Notes: generated by a model from the sequence alone, not told the origin. Positions 22,353 to 34,620 are shown, counted from the first letter of the stretch. The stretch is 64,000 bases of DNA from Abelmoschus esculentus (GCA_035048815.1 JAUCBN010000020.1:9943501-10007500); one strand, 5' to 3'. Program-made: numbers and translations.

Positions 22353-23620
22353 TGATAAGTGCTCAACCCATTATCACTTTTTACACCTTTTTTGGGCATT
22401 AATCACCGAATTTACACCCACTCGGACCAATGCATGTACTTAATGTGATATATTTAGAAGTTGAGCTTATAAAGATAATGTTTACAGAAAAGGCAAAGTT
22501 TTATTGCATTTTTATATCTGTGCAGGAGACCCGGTGCTGCGGCAGCAACAAGGCCGAGGCAAGACCTGATGCCGAGGCAGCAGCTGAGAACCAATAAGCA
22601 AGACTGTAGGCGATTGGAAGATAAAAATCCAAGGACGTTTCTGGACTTAAAGCACATGGATCGGAGCTGGCTAGCATGAGGAAAAGCCCAACACAAGGCC
22701 ACGCGGGAAAGCCCCTTAGTCGAATTTAAACTTTGAAATATTTTAATTATGTACATGACTTGTTCCCTAATCCAAGTTGTATTCTACTTAGGAAAGGTTT
22801 GCCCTAGGTCTAGCCTATTAAAGACCTAGCCGTCCAATGTATTATACACGGATACCTAGAGAGAGAGCCGATTCATAAACTTGTTTTCTTTCTCTCAATT
22901 ATGTTCTAAGCTTCCTTAGGGTTTAGGTGAAGGTTGTTAGTATTTGTGAGAGGAGATTGTACTTTGTCTTTGTTTCAATGCAATAAAATTATCAAGGTTT
23001 GCTTATCCTTTGTTATTCCTTGTTCTTGCATTCAAGCTCGGGAGAGAAGTTTGTGAGTAATCCATTTATCTAGACTCGGGAGAGTTAGATTCACGAAAGG
23101 GATAAGTACGGTGTTTCAATCGCGAAATACTAACTCGGCTTAGGGATAGGTTAAGAGTTTCAGCGGCTAAAAGAAGTGTGAGATTGGTTGGTGAGTATAA
23201 TTGGTTCACGCCGGGAGGTATCATCAAGGACTAGTCATCAACAGTACTTCGACTTAGGGATAAGCGGAGTCATCCAAGGACACTTTGCTGAACTTTGGTA
23301 AAGTCTACCCACGAGCAAGGGATTGCTGCGGCGGACAGCGTCGTCGCTGCCAAGGCAGTAATCAGCAGTGCTGCCGAGGCAGTGATATACGATTGCATTG
23401 GACAGAGACAAGTCAATCAAATCCACAATATAACGCAACTGGATCCTGACCTATCTCTCTCTAATATTCAATTCTCTTTACTTTTACTTAGTTATTTTAG
23501 TTTAGTTAATCCAGACTCAATCACTTGTATTTTACTTTATTTCTTTCTATAGAACAAGAAGACAAAGAAGACATATTGAGTATACCAGTCCCTATGGAGA
23601 CGATAATCCGATAAATACTT
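22353..23620 (+). repeat. 3' LTR of the Athila-like element
   Basis: Matches 16642 onward almost base for base. It stops after ataaatactt, so the last bases (expected atca end) are missing, and Copia sequence begins at once. Confidence 0.85.
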
Positions 23621-26569
23621 TTGACAAAGGAGAACAAGTGTACACGGGAAATTCTAGCAGTTCAAAGGTGCTAGGCAAAGGCAAAGTTTTACTCAAGCTG
23701 ACCTCCGGTAAAACTTTATCTTTAAACAATGTTTTGTATGTATCTTCCCTGCGTAGAAATTTAATTAGTGGTGGTTTATTGAATAAGGCATGCATTAAAC
23801 TTGTTTTTAAAGCAAATAAACTTATACTTTCCCGGAATGGTGATTATGTTGGGAAAGGGTTTTTAAATGGGGGTTTATTTGTAATCGAAACCGAGTTTAA
23901 TGAAAATAAAGCCATCATTTCTGCTTATATTGTTGAAACCTTTGATATGTGGCATGCTAGATTAGGTAATGTGAATTATCACTCTATAAAGAAACTCATT
24001 AAAATGAAGTTGTTTCCTAATCTAAACGAAAATGGCTTTAATAAATGCGAGATTTGTGTAGAAGCCAAGCATGCTAAGCCTTCCTTTAAAACTGTTTCTA
24101 AGAGAAATAATGAATTGTTAGAATTTGTTCACATAGATCTAGCAGACTTTAGAAACTCTGAGAGTAAAGAAGGAAAACATTACTACATCACCTTTTTAGA
24201 TGATTACTCTAGATATAAAGGTTTATCTTCTTAGAACTAAAGATAAAGCTGAAAACTTCTTCTTAATCTATAAAGTAGAAGTTGAAAATCACCTTAATAA
24301 GAAGATAAAACGTGTTAGGTCCGATAAAGGTGGTGAGCTTTGATCTAATTTTCTTAAAGAGGTATGTGAGACGAATGACATAGTTTATGAAACCTCTGCC
24401 ATTTACTTTCCTCAATAGAACGGTATAACCGAGAGGAAAAACAGAACTTTAAAAGAAATGATGAATTCATTGTTGATAAGTTCTGGGTTAGTCGATAACA
24501 TATGGAGGGAAGCCATTCTATAGGCAAATCATATTTTAAACCGAGTGTCTCATAAGAAATTAGACTCAAACTCATACGAATTGTGGAAAGGTTATGCATC
24601 AAACTTGCAATAACTAAAAGTGTGGGGGTGTTTGACTAAAATTGGTTTGCTTGACTTTAAAAAGTCCACCATTGGTCCCAAAACCGTTGATGCAGTATTC
24701 ATTGGGTATTCTACCAACAATGCCGCATATAGGTGCATGTTACTATATGAGTTTTCTATATGTGAATCTAGGGATGTTGTTTTCTTTAAAAATATCTTTC
24801 TTATAAAGAAACCTAGATTAATAGCAAGAACACATATAGAAAACGTACCATCCACTTCTTCTAATATATCTACCGAAGATGCTCTAGAGTTTAAGTTAGA
24901 GCCTAAAATAAGTAAGAGGGAAAGAATAGAAACTTCTTTTGTACCAGACTTTGTTACTTCTTTTATTTCTTAGATAAATAATTTAGACAACCTATCAGAT
25001 CCTATAGGTCAAGTTTTCTTATTAGATGATGATCCTAAAACTTATAAAGAAGCTATGAGATCTATTGATGCTAGTTTTTGGAGAAGCACTATTAATGATG
25101 AACTAGAGTCAATAATGTCTAATCATACATAAGAATTGGTAGACTTGCCTAGAGGATTTAAACATATCAGCAACAAATGGGTTTTTAGGAAAAAAATCAG
25201 GCCAAATGGGTCAATCCAAAGATATAATGCTAGGCTAGTATTCAAAGGGTTCACTCAAAAATTTGGAATATACTTCTTTGATACTTACTCTCCCGCAACA
25301 AAAATCTCAACGATCCGTTCATTATTTTCATTAACCTCTATTCACAAATTGCAAGTACATCAAATGGATGTAAAGACTACATTTTTAAATGGAGACCTAA
25401 ATGAGGAGATCTATATGGAGCAACCACCAAGTTTTGACGCACTTGGTATGGAAGACAAAGTGTGTAGACTTAAAAAGTCTCTTTATGGCCTTAAACAAAC
25501 TTTTAAACAGTGGTATAAGAAATTTTATAAACTTATTCTTAGTTTTGGTTTTGTTGTAAATGGTGCGGATGCATGCATGTATTCAAGGATGTTCGGTACT
25601 GATTATGTTATCATTAGCTTATATGTTGATGATATATTGATTTTTAGTACTAACATAGAAGCCATTAACAAAAAAAAATTCTTATCCACTCGTTTTGAGA
25701 TGACTGGTTTGGGAGAAGTAGGTATAATCTTAGGTGTCAAAGTTAATAAATCTAGCAAGGTATTCTCTTTGGATCAAACACACTATATTGAGAAAGTGTT
25801 AGAGATATTTGACAGTTGGGATGTCATCCCTACTCGAAACCCGTTTAACTCTAGCACTCATCTCATTAAAAATAAAGGAAATTGTGTTTCTCAGGTTGAA
25901 TATGCTAAAATTATTGGAAACCTAATGTTCTTAATGAACTATACTTGGCATGATATTGCCTATGCTGTGAGTAGATTGCGTAGATATACTCATAATCCAA
26001 ATGGTGAACATTGGACAACTCTTAGACGCTTACTAAAGTACCTTAAGGGTACTATGGATTGGAAACTTGATTTTGTTGGCTATCCTGCTGCTTTAGAAGG
26101 ATATTGTGACGCCAACTGGGTTTCTGAAAGTGATGAAATAAGCTCTACGAGTGGATATATTTTCACTTTAGGCGGAGCTGTAATCGCATGAAAGTTTTCC
26201 AAGCAAACTTGTATTGTAAGCTCCACTATGGAGTCAGAGTTTATAGCTCTAGACCTGGCAAGGCAAGAAGCCGAGTGGATCAAGAATTTTTTGGCAGAGA
26301 TACCTTTATGAGGAAAAACGACTCCTCTTATATCTTTATTGTGCGATTCAAAATCTATGATTCATGTGGCTCTAAATCAAGCTTACAATGGTAAAAAGAG
26401 ACACATTCGCATAAGACACGAATCTGTGAGACACCTAATAAAGAATGAAGTACTCGCTTTAGAGTATGTGAAGTCGTAAATGAATTTGGTTGATCCTCTT
26501 ACCAAAGGATTGAGCATGAAACAAATTCTAGATTCATCGAGGGGGATGGGTCTTAAGCCCATTGATTGA
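23621..26569 (+). pseudogene. Copia pol, broken by stops and a frameshift
   Basis: Domains in order: end of protease and GAG-pre-integrase (23638-24234, with WHARLGN...HSIKK and CEICVEAKH for zinc binding), integrase core (HIDLADF, DDYSRY and NGITERKNRTLKEM carrying the D, D and E residues), reverse transcriptase (25136-25700; MDVKTTFLNGDL, SLYGLKQTF, and YVDD at 25622-25633), and RNase H to about 26480 (YCDANW, SSTMESEFIAL). Damage: a frameshift near 24215, and in-frame stops in integrase (near 24342, 24418, 24523, 24611), before RT and in RNase H (26189-26191, near 26308). It ends with the usual SSRGMGLKPID. The purine tract gagggggatggg (26539-26550) marks the 3' end. It is the rest of the element begun at 16120. 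Confidence 0.9.
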
Positions 26570-27272
26570 GTGATTCATAGTGGATACCCAACTTAGTTAT
26601 GTAAGTTCAATGTGGTCAAACGAAACCATGAAACGAATCATAGTGTACATTTCCATCTACCCAATCCCTCATGTACATGCTGAGATTGAGCTTAATGATC
26701 TTAATAAATTCATAGCCCAAGTTTAGGTGGTCTTAGTGAGAAATACTTGATGAATTTACAGATTTTGGTTGAATAACTACTCTTAATAAGTTTTTAGAAC
26801 TATTACGAAAGACTAATTGAACTTACCGCTCGGAAGGATGAGTTTATTTTAACTCTTAATAAATTCTATCAAAAGATATTGGGTTATTCTATTGAGAAGA
26901 TATTCTATTGAGAATAACACAAATTTATCATTAATTTAAACATAAAAATATTTTTCATTAATCTCTTTGTCAACTGCTTTTATAAAAATAAACTATTTTA
27001 AGTTAACATCTTACTGAAATTTTGTACAATCTTATATAAAATGAATCAATAATTATATCAAGAAACAATTAAAAATATATCTTATAAAGAAATTATGATC
27101 TTAGTATTAAAATATCCGATGAATAATTTATAGTATTCAATAAATCACTATTTTAGAATATATTTTTTGTAAAAGTTTCGATAGAAAAATAATTAAAATA
27201 AATTTTACTACTAAAATTTAATTTAAAACAGATAAACCTAAAAAAATTATTTGACATTATGAACAAACTATC
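26570..27272. other. Copia 3' region and AT-rich spacer
   Basis: 26570-26830 is probably the start of the Copia 3' LTR, but no matching 5' LTR was found for comparison. The rest is AT-rich with nothing recognisable. Confidence 0.4.
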
Positions 27273-27718
27273 GTCATTGACTACTAATTCTATACATTCT
27301 AAGCAGTTTTCAATTTCAAAATTTTCTTTTCTAATCGTCTCTTTGTTATTGAATTTTTTATCTCCCGGAAGAAGAATATACCGCATTGTGCGACACTTCA
27401 TCATTGATGAAGGTATCAACAATACTTGCATGTTACAATGTGTGTGGAACACTTTAGATATACATATATAAATACTTGCAAGAAATTATTAAACATATTA
27501 ATATATCAAACATTTATATCATCATAAAGATGAGAGATTACTAATTTTTAAGGAGTATGATTAATCAAACTCTTTTAATAGTCTTCTCAATCTTATTTTA
27601 TACAGTATTCATATAACAACAGTGAAGTAAAATTCAGAAGTTAGTCATAAATTTTCAGAAGTTTATATATCAGATTGTTTCATGAAAATAATGAAAAATT
27701 GAGAAGGAGGAGGAAAAT

Positions 27719-28781
27719 TGTTAGGCTTGTAGGTGCTCGATGAATGACCGATTTAAACTTGCCAAGTGATGAAGAATCGATAATTTGGATGTTTGTGGTG
27801 GAAGCAAAAAGATAGACAAAGAACACAAGGATTTATAGTGGTTCGGCCACGCCTACATCCACTACCTTAGCTTCCCACTAAGGATTTCCCAAATTCACTA
27901 AGAATCTCTTCCTTTTGAGGGCAAAGGGTAACCTTACAAACCTTGACTCAAACCTAAATCAAGCATCCAAAGTTCATAACCGAACTTTGGGAATCCTCTT
28001 AAACAAGAGATAATCTTAAGCAAACTTTGATAATTCTTCTAACAAGTCTAATTGTTTGCAACTAAGCTCTCACCCAATCCTAAGACACTTGAGCATACAT
28101 AAACATTAAGCTCACAAGTGTTGTCTACACAAAAATGTGAGAATTAAGCTCTAAGACAATTCTTGAATCATAATGTTGTTTACAATGAAGCATTAGTCTT
28201 CTTTTAATGCTTGAGGCTTCCTTTTATCATCCCAAGTGAGTTTCTAGCCGTTGGTGACCGTTGGGATTGGTTTGGAGCCGTTTGGAGCTGATTTCAAGGC
28301 TTATTTCCTCTTCTGGTGTAGGAGGTATCGATACCCCTTACACTGGTATCGAAACACACTCTTTGGGAAATAGTCACTGACCTATATTTATGAGCAGGTA
28401 TCGATACCAGTATCGATACCGCTCCTAGCCGTTGGGTTTTTTCATAAAATCGTTTTATGACTGTTGGGGGGTATCGAAACAAGGTTCGAAACCAAACCTC
28501 ACAGTGGTGAGAGGGTATCGATATTAGTATCGATAGCACTGTGATTTTGCCTTTGAAAATATGTCATTGAAAAACAGGTATCAAAACACCTTGAAGGTGT
28601 ATCGAAACACCTGGGTTAAAAACACTTTTTTGGTTTCTTTAAATCATTTAAAACATATTTAAAATCTCTCAAAAACATCTAAATATATTTTCTAGTAGTT
28701 TGGACATAAGAACCATTTTTGAAATCTTTTCAATTAGTCCAAAACTATTTTCAATTATTATATCAAAACATTAGTTCTACA
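27719..28781 (-). repeat. 3' LTR of the gag-only Copia-like element
   Basis: 1063 bp, paired with 30871-31936. It contains many copies of the self-complementary word gtatcgatac, for example around 28324, 28413-28425 and 28515-28527. Confidence 0.88.
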
Positions 28782-28782
28782 A

Positions 28783-28797
28783 TCTCCCCCTTTTTGA
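28783..28797 (-). promoter_or_regulatory. Polypurine tract
   Basis: Minus-strand AAAAAGGGGGAGAT directly precedes the 3' LTR, as expected for plus-strand priming. Confidence 0.75.
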
Positions 28798-29249
28798 AAT
28801 AATAAAACCAACTTGAAAAATTGCTTTTGAGATTTCTCCCCCTTTGTGAAATAAAATTTGAATAAGAGAATTAAAGAATCAAATCATTTAAAGTTTCCTC
28901 TAATCCATTTGAAAGTCTTTGAAAGACAATTTTTTACAACATTCTCCCCCTTTTTGTTATATAAAAAATGGTTCAAAACAAGTTTGAAAATCTTCAAAGC
29001 TTATAAAATAGGAGAGTTTTAAAATGTCAATTGTTTTAAAATCAAATATCAAAACTTAGTTTGTGAAAACAAAAGACTCCCCCTTACTCAAGGCATCACT
29101 AAGTGTTAGTTCAACAATTATGATAATCTAGTTTAAACAAAAGATAAACAAAAATAAAGCTAAAACTAGATTTTACCACACTTGAACTCGAGGGAGGATA
29201 TGAAGCCTTCCTTCTTCAAGTGTCCATCTTGTGTGTGTGAAGCTCCCCT

Positions 29250-29822
29250 TTAATCTTGCACTTTGATGCTCATACCTCCATCACACCTAAAATGAAACAA
29301 CCAAGAAATTTTTGGTATCCAAATTGCTTTGGATCCTTTAACGTTAGTAGCACAAAGTTTAGTCCCCTTAGGAATCCATTTTTCAATTTCATCCTTTTTG
29401 GTTGAAGTGATTAGTCCTTTTGGGACCCAAACACTTCTAAAACATTTTTCGTTCACAAATCTAGGGGAACTAGATTGTCTCATGTAAAAGTTTGATTTTC
29501 CCAAATTATTTTTCATTTCAAGTTCTTTGGAAATCAAATCTTTTTCCTTCTTAAGATCATCTAAAGCAATTTGATGATCTTTTTTTATATTTTGAAGCAA
29601 ATTTTGTAAATCGAAAACTTTAAGCTCAAAATCTCTCATTTTTGCTTCAAACTCCAAATTGGTTTTCAAAAGTAAATCATTTTCAATTTTCAACTTTGAA
29701 ATCAATTTCTTTTTCTTTGAAAATGTAATTTTGAAATAAAAAACTAATTTATCATAAGCTTCTTGCAACTCATCAAATGAATAAGAATTTAAAGTTTGAG
29801 TGTTAGAAGTTACCCCCCTCAT
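29250..29822 (-). CDS. Coiled-coil and linker region of the Copia gag polyprotein
   Basis: 190 residues. After SYSFDELQEAYDKLVFYF comes a long lysine/leucine coiled coil (about residues 30-110) and then WVPKGL, WIPKG and IWIPKI repeats, typical of the region between the zinc knuckle and protease in this kind of plant Copia element. It overlaps the upstream ORF by 20 bases in another frame, so the original polyprotein is broken by an indel. No enzymatic motif. Not a host gene. Confidence 0.6.
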   Translation of the reverse strand: MRGVTSNTQTLNSYSFDELQEAYDKLVFYFKITFSKKKKLISKLKIENDLLLKTNLEFEAKMRDFELKVFDLQNLLQNIKKDHQIALDDLKKEKDLISKELEMKNNLGKSNFYMRQSSSPRFVNEKCFRSVWVPKGLITSTKKDEIEKWIPKGTKLCATNVKGSKAIWIPKISWLFHFRCDGGMSIKVQD

Positions 29823-30144
29823 TAAGGGCCATCAAGCATAGGTTGGCTTCTTCATTTTCGGTGGAGTCCTCATCACTGCAAGTAGCCACATATGCTTGTT
29901 TCTTTGAAGATGATCCCCTCATGATAGACTTTTGGGAGTCCTTCATCTTCTTTTTTGATTCGTGCTTTGAGGATTTCTTAGTTTTGTTTCTCACGAATCG
30001 ATCGAAGTCCATGAAGAGTTGGGCAAGCTCTTCATCTCCTTCACTATCCTCTTCACTTGAATTTTCAAGGTGGATGCACTTGGAGGATTTGAGAGCAACA
30101 GTGTTGACATTTACATCAAGCTCTTGAACCTTCTTCTTCCCCAT
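29803..30144 (-). CDS. Acidic/basic linker of the Copia gag polyprotein
   Basis: 113 residues. An acidic serine cluster (ENSSEEDSEGDEELAQLFMD) is followed by a lysine-rich tract (FVRNKTKKSSKHESKKKMKD) and a second acidic stretch (TCSDEDSTENEEANLCLMAL). This order is standard for Copia gag downstream of the UBN2 domain, but the CCHC knuckle is not seen here. It starts 4 bases after the stop of the gag ORF, which suggests a split reading frame. Confidence 0.55.
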   Translation of the reverse strand: MGKKKVQELDVNVNTVALKSSKCIHLENSSEEDSEGDEELAQLFMDFDRFVRNKTKKSSKHESKKKMKDSQKSIMRGSSSKKQAYVATCSDEDSTENEEANLCLMALNEGGNF

Positions 30145-30148
30145 CGAT

Positions 30149-30680
30149 CTACTCTTCCTTCTTCTTCTCCTCTTCTCTTCCTTTCATCATTATTTGATGT
30201 GTGAGGAGTGACCCCATGAGTTCATCAAGCTTGAGAGTCTTTAAATTTTTTGCTTCAATGATGACGGTCCTTTTCAAGTCCCATGACTCGGGAAGAGAAT
30301 AGATGAGCTTACGAACAAGCTTTTCTTTCGGAATGATCTGTCCATATCCTCTAAGTCCATTGGTGATGGTGGAGAATCGATCGAACATCTTAGCTATGTC
30401 CTCTTCCAGATTCATCTTGAAGTTCTTATACTCTTGGTTGAGAAGTCCAATCTTGGTCTCCTTTACTTCGTTTGTTCCCTCGTATGTGACTTCTAGCTTG
30501 TCCAAAACTTCCTTGGCACACTCACAAGAAGATATCTTCTCATAGATGCTTGGATGGAATGCACAAACAAGAATGTGCAAAGGCTTGTGATTTAGCACCA
30601 TCTTCTTGCGATCTTCAACGCTTCATTCCGCCTTTGTTCCTTTTGGCACAAATGGTCTGTCTTCCACTATATCCCAAAGC
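30149..30680 (-). pseudogene. Copia gag (UBN2-type) fragment
   Basis: The open stretch of 150 residues at 30149-30601 reads YEKISSCECAKEVLDKLEVT, LLNQEYKNFKMNLEEDIAKM, FDRFSTITNGLRGYGQIIP and LVRKLIYSLPESWDLKRTVI, the UBN2/retrotransposon gag signature. A stop lies just upstream, and the preceding sequence (to about 30680) still reads as gag (VEDRPFVPKGT), so the N-terminal part is disabled. Confidence 0.75.
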
Positions 30681-30856
30681 TTTTAGTCTCTTGAATTGAT
30701 GAAATACTTCATCCTTATCTTCCATTAGGAGTAGTTGGACCCGTCAAAGAAAGATAGTTTGTCAATGGATTACGCCATGAGTTGTCAGTTGATCGGTAAT
30801 TGGTCGAGCTCACCAAATCTTCTCAATAGGATGTTAATCCACCTCAATTGAGCCTC

Positions 30857-30868
30857 GCTCTTATACCA
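30857..30868 (-). promoter_or_regulatory. Primer binding site, initiator tRNA-Met type
   Basis: Minus-strand TGGTATAAGAGC, two bases inside the 5' LTR, differs by one base from the usual Copia site TGGTATCAGAGC. Confidence 0.8.
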
Positions 30869-30870
30869 AT

Positions 30871-31936
30871 TGTTAGGCTTGTAGGTGCTCGATGAATAAC
30901 CGATTTAAGCTTGCCAAGTGATGGAGAATCGATAATTTGGGTGTTTGTGGTGGAAGCAAAAAGATAGACAAAGAACACAAGGATTTATAGTGGTTCGGCC
31001 ATGCCTACATCCACTACCTTAGCTTCCCACTAAGGATTTCCCAAATTCACTAAGAATCTCTTCCTTTTGAATGCAAAGGGCTAACCTTACAAACCTTGAC
31101 TCAAACCCGAATCAAGCATCCAAAGTTCACAACCTGAACTTTGGGAATCCTCTCAAACAAGAGATAATCTTAAGTAAACTTTGATAATCCTTCTAACAAG
31201 GCTAATTGTTTATAACTAAGCTCTCACCCAATCCTAAGACACTTGATCATACATAAACATTAAGCTCACAAGTGTTGTCTACCCAAAAATGTGAGAATTA
31301 AGCTCTAAGACAATTCTTGAATCATAATGTTGTTTACAATGAAGCATTAGTCTTCTCTTAATGCTTGAGGCTTCCTTTTGTCATCCCAAGTGAGCTTCTA
31401 GCCGTTGGTGACCGTTGGGATTGGTTTGGAGCCGTTTAGAGCTAATTTCAAGGCTTATTTTCTCTTCTGGTGCAGGAGGTATTGATACCCCTTACACTGG
31501 TATCGAAACACCCTCTTTGGGAAATAGCCGTTGATCTGCATTTATGAACAGGTATCAATACTAGTATTGATACTGCTCCTAGCCATTGGGTTTTTTCATA
31601 AAATAGTTTTATGACTGTTGGGGGTATCAAAACAAGGTTCAAAACCAAACCTTACAGTGGTGAAAGGGTATCGATACCAGTATAGATACCACTGTGATTT
31701 TGCCTTTGAAAACATGTCATTGAAGAACAGGTATCGAAACACCTTGAAGGTGTATTGAAACACCTGAGTTAAAAACACTTCTTTAGTTTCTTTAAATCAT
31801 TTAAAACATATTTAAAATCTTTCAAAAACATCTTAAATATATTTTCAAGTAGTTTGGACATAAGAACCATTTTTGAAATCTTTTCAATTAGTCCAAAATT
31901 ATTTTTCAATTATTATATCAAAACTTTAGTTCTACA
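30871..31936 (-). repeat. 5' LTR of the gag-only Copia-like element
   Basis: 1066 bp, paired with 27719-28781. It has the same gtatcgatac motifs, several of them altered by C-to-T or G-to-A changes (for example gtattgatac). Confidence 0.88.
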
Positions 31937-32746
31937 AAAACAATGAAAAAATAATAATTTTTATGAAAATATTATTTTTGTACCTTTTTAATAGCAGGAG
32001 AGAACAAGATTATAAACTAAAACTCAATACAATTGTTAAATCTAATTAAAACCCTAACTAGATCCAATTCTGAAATTTATAAAAACCATTGCTAGATCTA
32101 ATAGAGTTGAAAGCATATAAATAAATATATATAGTAATTACTTGCAGTTAATCCAATATTGAATTTGTCGAGAAAGATATGAAGAATTGATCCAGAGAGA
32201 AAAAAAATGATAGAGAATTGAAAAAGAAAGAGACGATGGGGTATTTTTGTTAGATCCAATACTGAGCTTGCGACAGATATGAAGAATTGAACCAGAGAGA
32301 ACAAAAAAATAATGGAGAATTAAAAAAGAAAGAGACGATATGGATGTTTGGCGTGTTTACAAGAGAGAAGAAGAAAACTATGGAGAATTGAAAGAAAAAA
32401 AAGAGACGATAGAGGTGTTTGGCGTGTTTGATTTTTACTTTTGTATTATTTTAATTTTAATAATTAGGGTTAGAAAATTAAAGATGACATGGATTATAGA
32501 AAATGAAATGTTAATTATTTAATGATATGTATAATTTTAATTGGTTGATTCCATATCCTATATGATAGGACTTACCCATACAAAAAAGATTATTCAACCT
32601 CATACTAAGGCCGTCCAAGGTCTATCCTCTTCTCTGCATCATTCATCTCATGTGTAGGTTGCATTGCTTATATATGAATGCATGATAGCTTTGTTGGTAG
32701 TTTAGGGACCTTTAATGGTGATTTTCAATTCAATATGTTTGATAGC

Positions 32747-34620
32747 TGATAACTTCGCAAAAAGGCTATATTTTAGGCCTTTTTACTTAAGTTATTGAGT
32801 GTCCTTAGGCTCATATAGGTTCATTTAGTTGCATTTAGGTTCATAACATTGCATATAGTCTCTTCGTTATGCCTTGACATTTTTATGTGGTAATAGGTGT
32901 TATTTAATGGGAAGGGTAGTTCTTTTTAGTTGTGTTGTGTAGATGAAGCAAAAACGGAAGTTGAGGTAATTTGTCATGGCATTCGCAGAAGGATAGCGAT
33001 GGGAAAATGCCATGGCAAAGCTAGAGAACTCTTGGGCTAAGCTAGACGATAAAAAGATATTTTGATAAGAGTGTCAGTTGGTGCTGCCACAGCCGATCGG
33101 GACCACTATAGCCTAGACACAGCCACCTTGGTAGGGGACCACAGCAAATATGGCCTATATGCGAGCCACCTCAGTAGGGGACCACTGTCACCTCTGTCAA
33201 TCCTGCAGGAATGTCACGACAAAAAGAGGGAAGAAAAGGGTTTTTGCCTATCTTTTAGGGTTTTTCATCCCTTCTTTATAAAGTGTGGTGACCTAAGAAA
33301 AGAAAAGACCGGGGAATGAGGCCTTTTGAGGAGCAAAACACAGTAAAAGAGGCACCTTTAGAGCGGTTTGCGACGGAGGAAAGCTCCCACCTCTCCTCCA
33401 AACTCCGGCCAAGAATTCCTCCATTGATAGAGCTCGAAGTGAGTGGTGTGCTAAGCACCCGGAAGGGGCTAGCACACCAAGGTGCACCGTGGTGGTGAAG
33501 ATCCGGCGGCCCGATCAACCGAAGGGTGTCTTCTAGTCCTCTTTTCATTTGCTTTATTCTCTTTATCTTTTCAAGAGGATGATTTGTTAAATGTTTAAGG
33601 TTTTATGTTGATGATTTAACTTTAACATTTAACACCACCATGTGTTAGCTTTGTTTAGGTGGTTGCTTTTATGGATGATTATCTTTTACCTTTATTAATA
33701 TAATGTCTTCCATGTGTTTGTGTATTTTCTTTGCTCATTGTTGATAATCATCTAAGCATTATAAGAGGCACGACCAATGTCCTTTGTTTAGGTGCATGCT
33801 AGAGCACTCGGAAAGGGCGTAGCTATAGATCCTTAGATCACTCGGAAGAGGCTAAGGGAGGATCTACGTGAGCAATGGGTTCTAGACTGAAAATAAAGCC
33901 TAATCCAAACCTAGAGCACTCGACCGAGGCTTAGGGGAGGGTTTCAACGACTAAAAGGAGTGTGCTTTAACCGATAGGCTAGAGTGTCATTCGTGTGATA
34001 GGCGAAAGTACCATGGCATTTTAGTTTGTCAGGTTCCTATGACTCGGAAGAGCGGGAACACTTAAGAAACCTCTATCTAGTGAGTATACACCATGGTAGC
34101 CTTATGTTAGTAAGAGTGAGGGGTAAGAAGTCAATAGGAGTTTTCCACCCAGTCATTCCCGAGAGAGAGTTCATCAATAGAGGGATAGTACAACATATAG
34201 TTTAAACGTGTTCTTGCATCATGCTTTTGCCTCCGCATTTACAACCTGCTTTCTTTATTTACTTGTTATCTTGCAATCACTCTGCTTTACACTTCACACC
34301 ACTTCCATACATTCACCTTGCCATCATCATCCATTCCATTTTGCCTTGGCATATTTTAGTTGCTTGCATTCTAGAATTGTCATAGCATTTCCATCTTACA
34401 CCTTCACCGTACATATCCATTTATCTTGTTTATATCTTTTCCCTTGTTTTTCCTTTTTAGTTAGTGACACCTTTTTGCCTTGACAAATTGACTGTGCACT
34501 TTACCTAGATCCTCGTGGGAACGATACTCACTCCCCCTATTATTACTTGTATGGTTGTGTATACTTGCACATATATGTGTATTCACATACATCATTTATA
34601 GCACTACACAGAACACATCA
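32747..34620. mobile_element. Solo LTR, probably Gypsy (Athila/Tat-like)
   Basis: 1874 bp starting TGATAACTTCG and ending GAACACATCA, flanked by the exact 5-mer ATAGC on both sides (32742-32746 and 34621-34625). Copy B of the surrounding duplication has the uninterrupted site gatagcttaaag. No primer site, purine tract or second LTR is present, so internal recombination between two LTRs is the likely origin. The sequence near the end (cctcgtgggaacgatactca, 34512) resembles U5 regions of Athila/Tat elements. ORFs inside (33062-33319, 33276-33548, 34208-34483) are not gene-like. Confidence 0.85.

Larger units (their letters stand above)
16642..23620 (+). mobile_element. Athila/Tat-like Gypsy LTR retrotransposon without pol
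   Basis: Two long terminal repeats of about 1.27 kb (16642-17921 and 22353-23620) enclose 4.4 kb. The left LTR opens TGAT and closes ACTTATCA. A primer site matching the 3' end of plant tRNA-Asp follows it, and a purine tract precedes the right LTR. Internal ORFs are gag-like and plant-transposon-protein-like; no protease, reverse transcriptase, RNase H or integrase is present, so it must have been mobilised in trans. The LTRs differ at few positions, indicating a fairly recent insertion. The right LTR lacks its last bases and no target duplication is seen. The element lies inside a Copia element in the same orientation. Confidence 0.85.
27719..31936 (-). mobile_element. Copia-like LTR retrotransposon, gag-only
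   Basis: LTRs 27719-28781 and 30871-31936 begin TGTTAGGCTTGTAGG and end AGTTCTACA. The coding strand is minus, so the 5' LTR is at the right. A tRNA-Met-type primer site and a purine tract lie at the expected inner edges. The interior (2.1 kb) encodes only gag-related ORFs; protease, integrase and reverse transcriptase are missing, so it is non-autonomous. The flanks read aaaat and aaaac, a 5-bp target duplication with one change; copy B of the surrounding duplication provides the empty site. LTRs differ at some tens of positions, so it is older than the Athila-like insertion. Confidence 0.88.

Noticed and set aside
16120..26569. One single large retrotransposon
   Set aside because: The inner part has Gypsy/Athila features (tRNA-Asp primer site, its own LTR pair) and interrupts a Copia frame, so two elements are nested.
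32747..34620. Host gene with several exons suggested by balanced composition
   Set aside because: TG...CA ends, exact ATAGC target duplication and the empty site in the second copy show a solo LTR.
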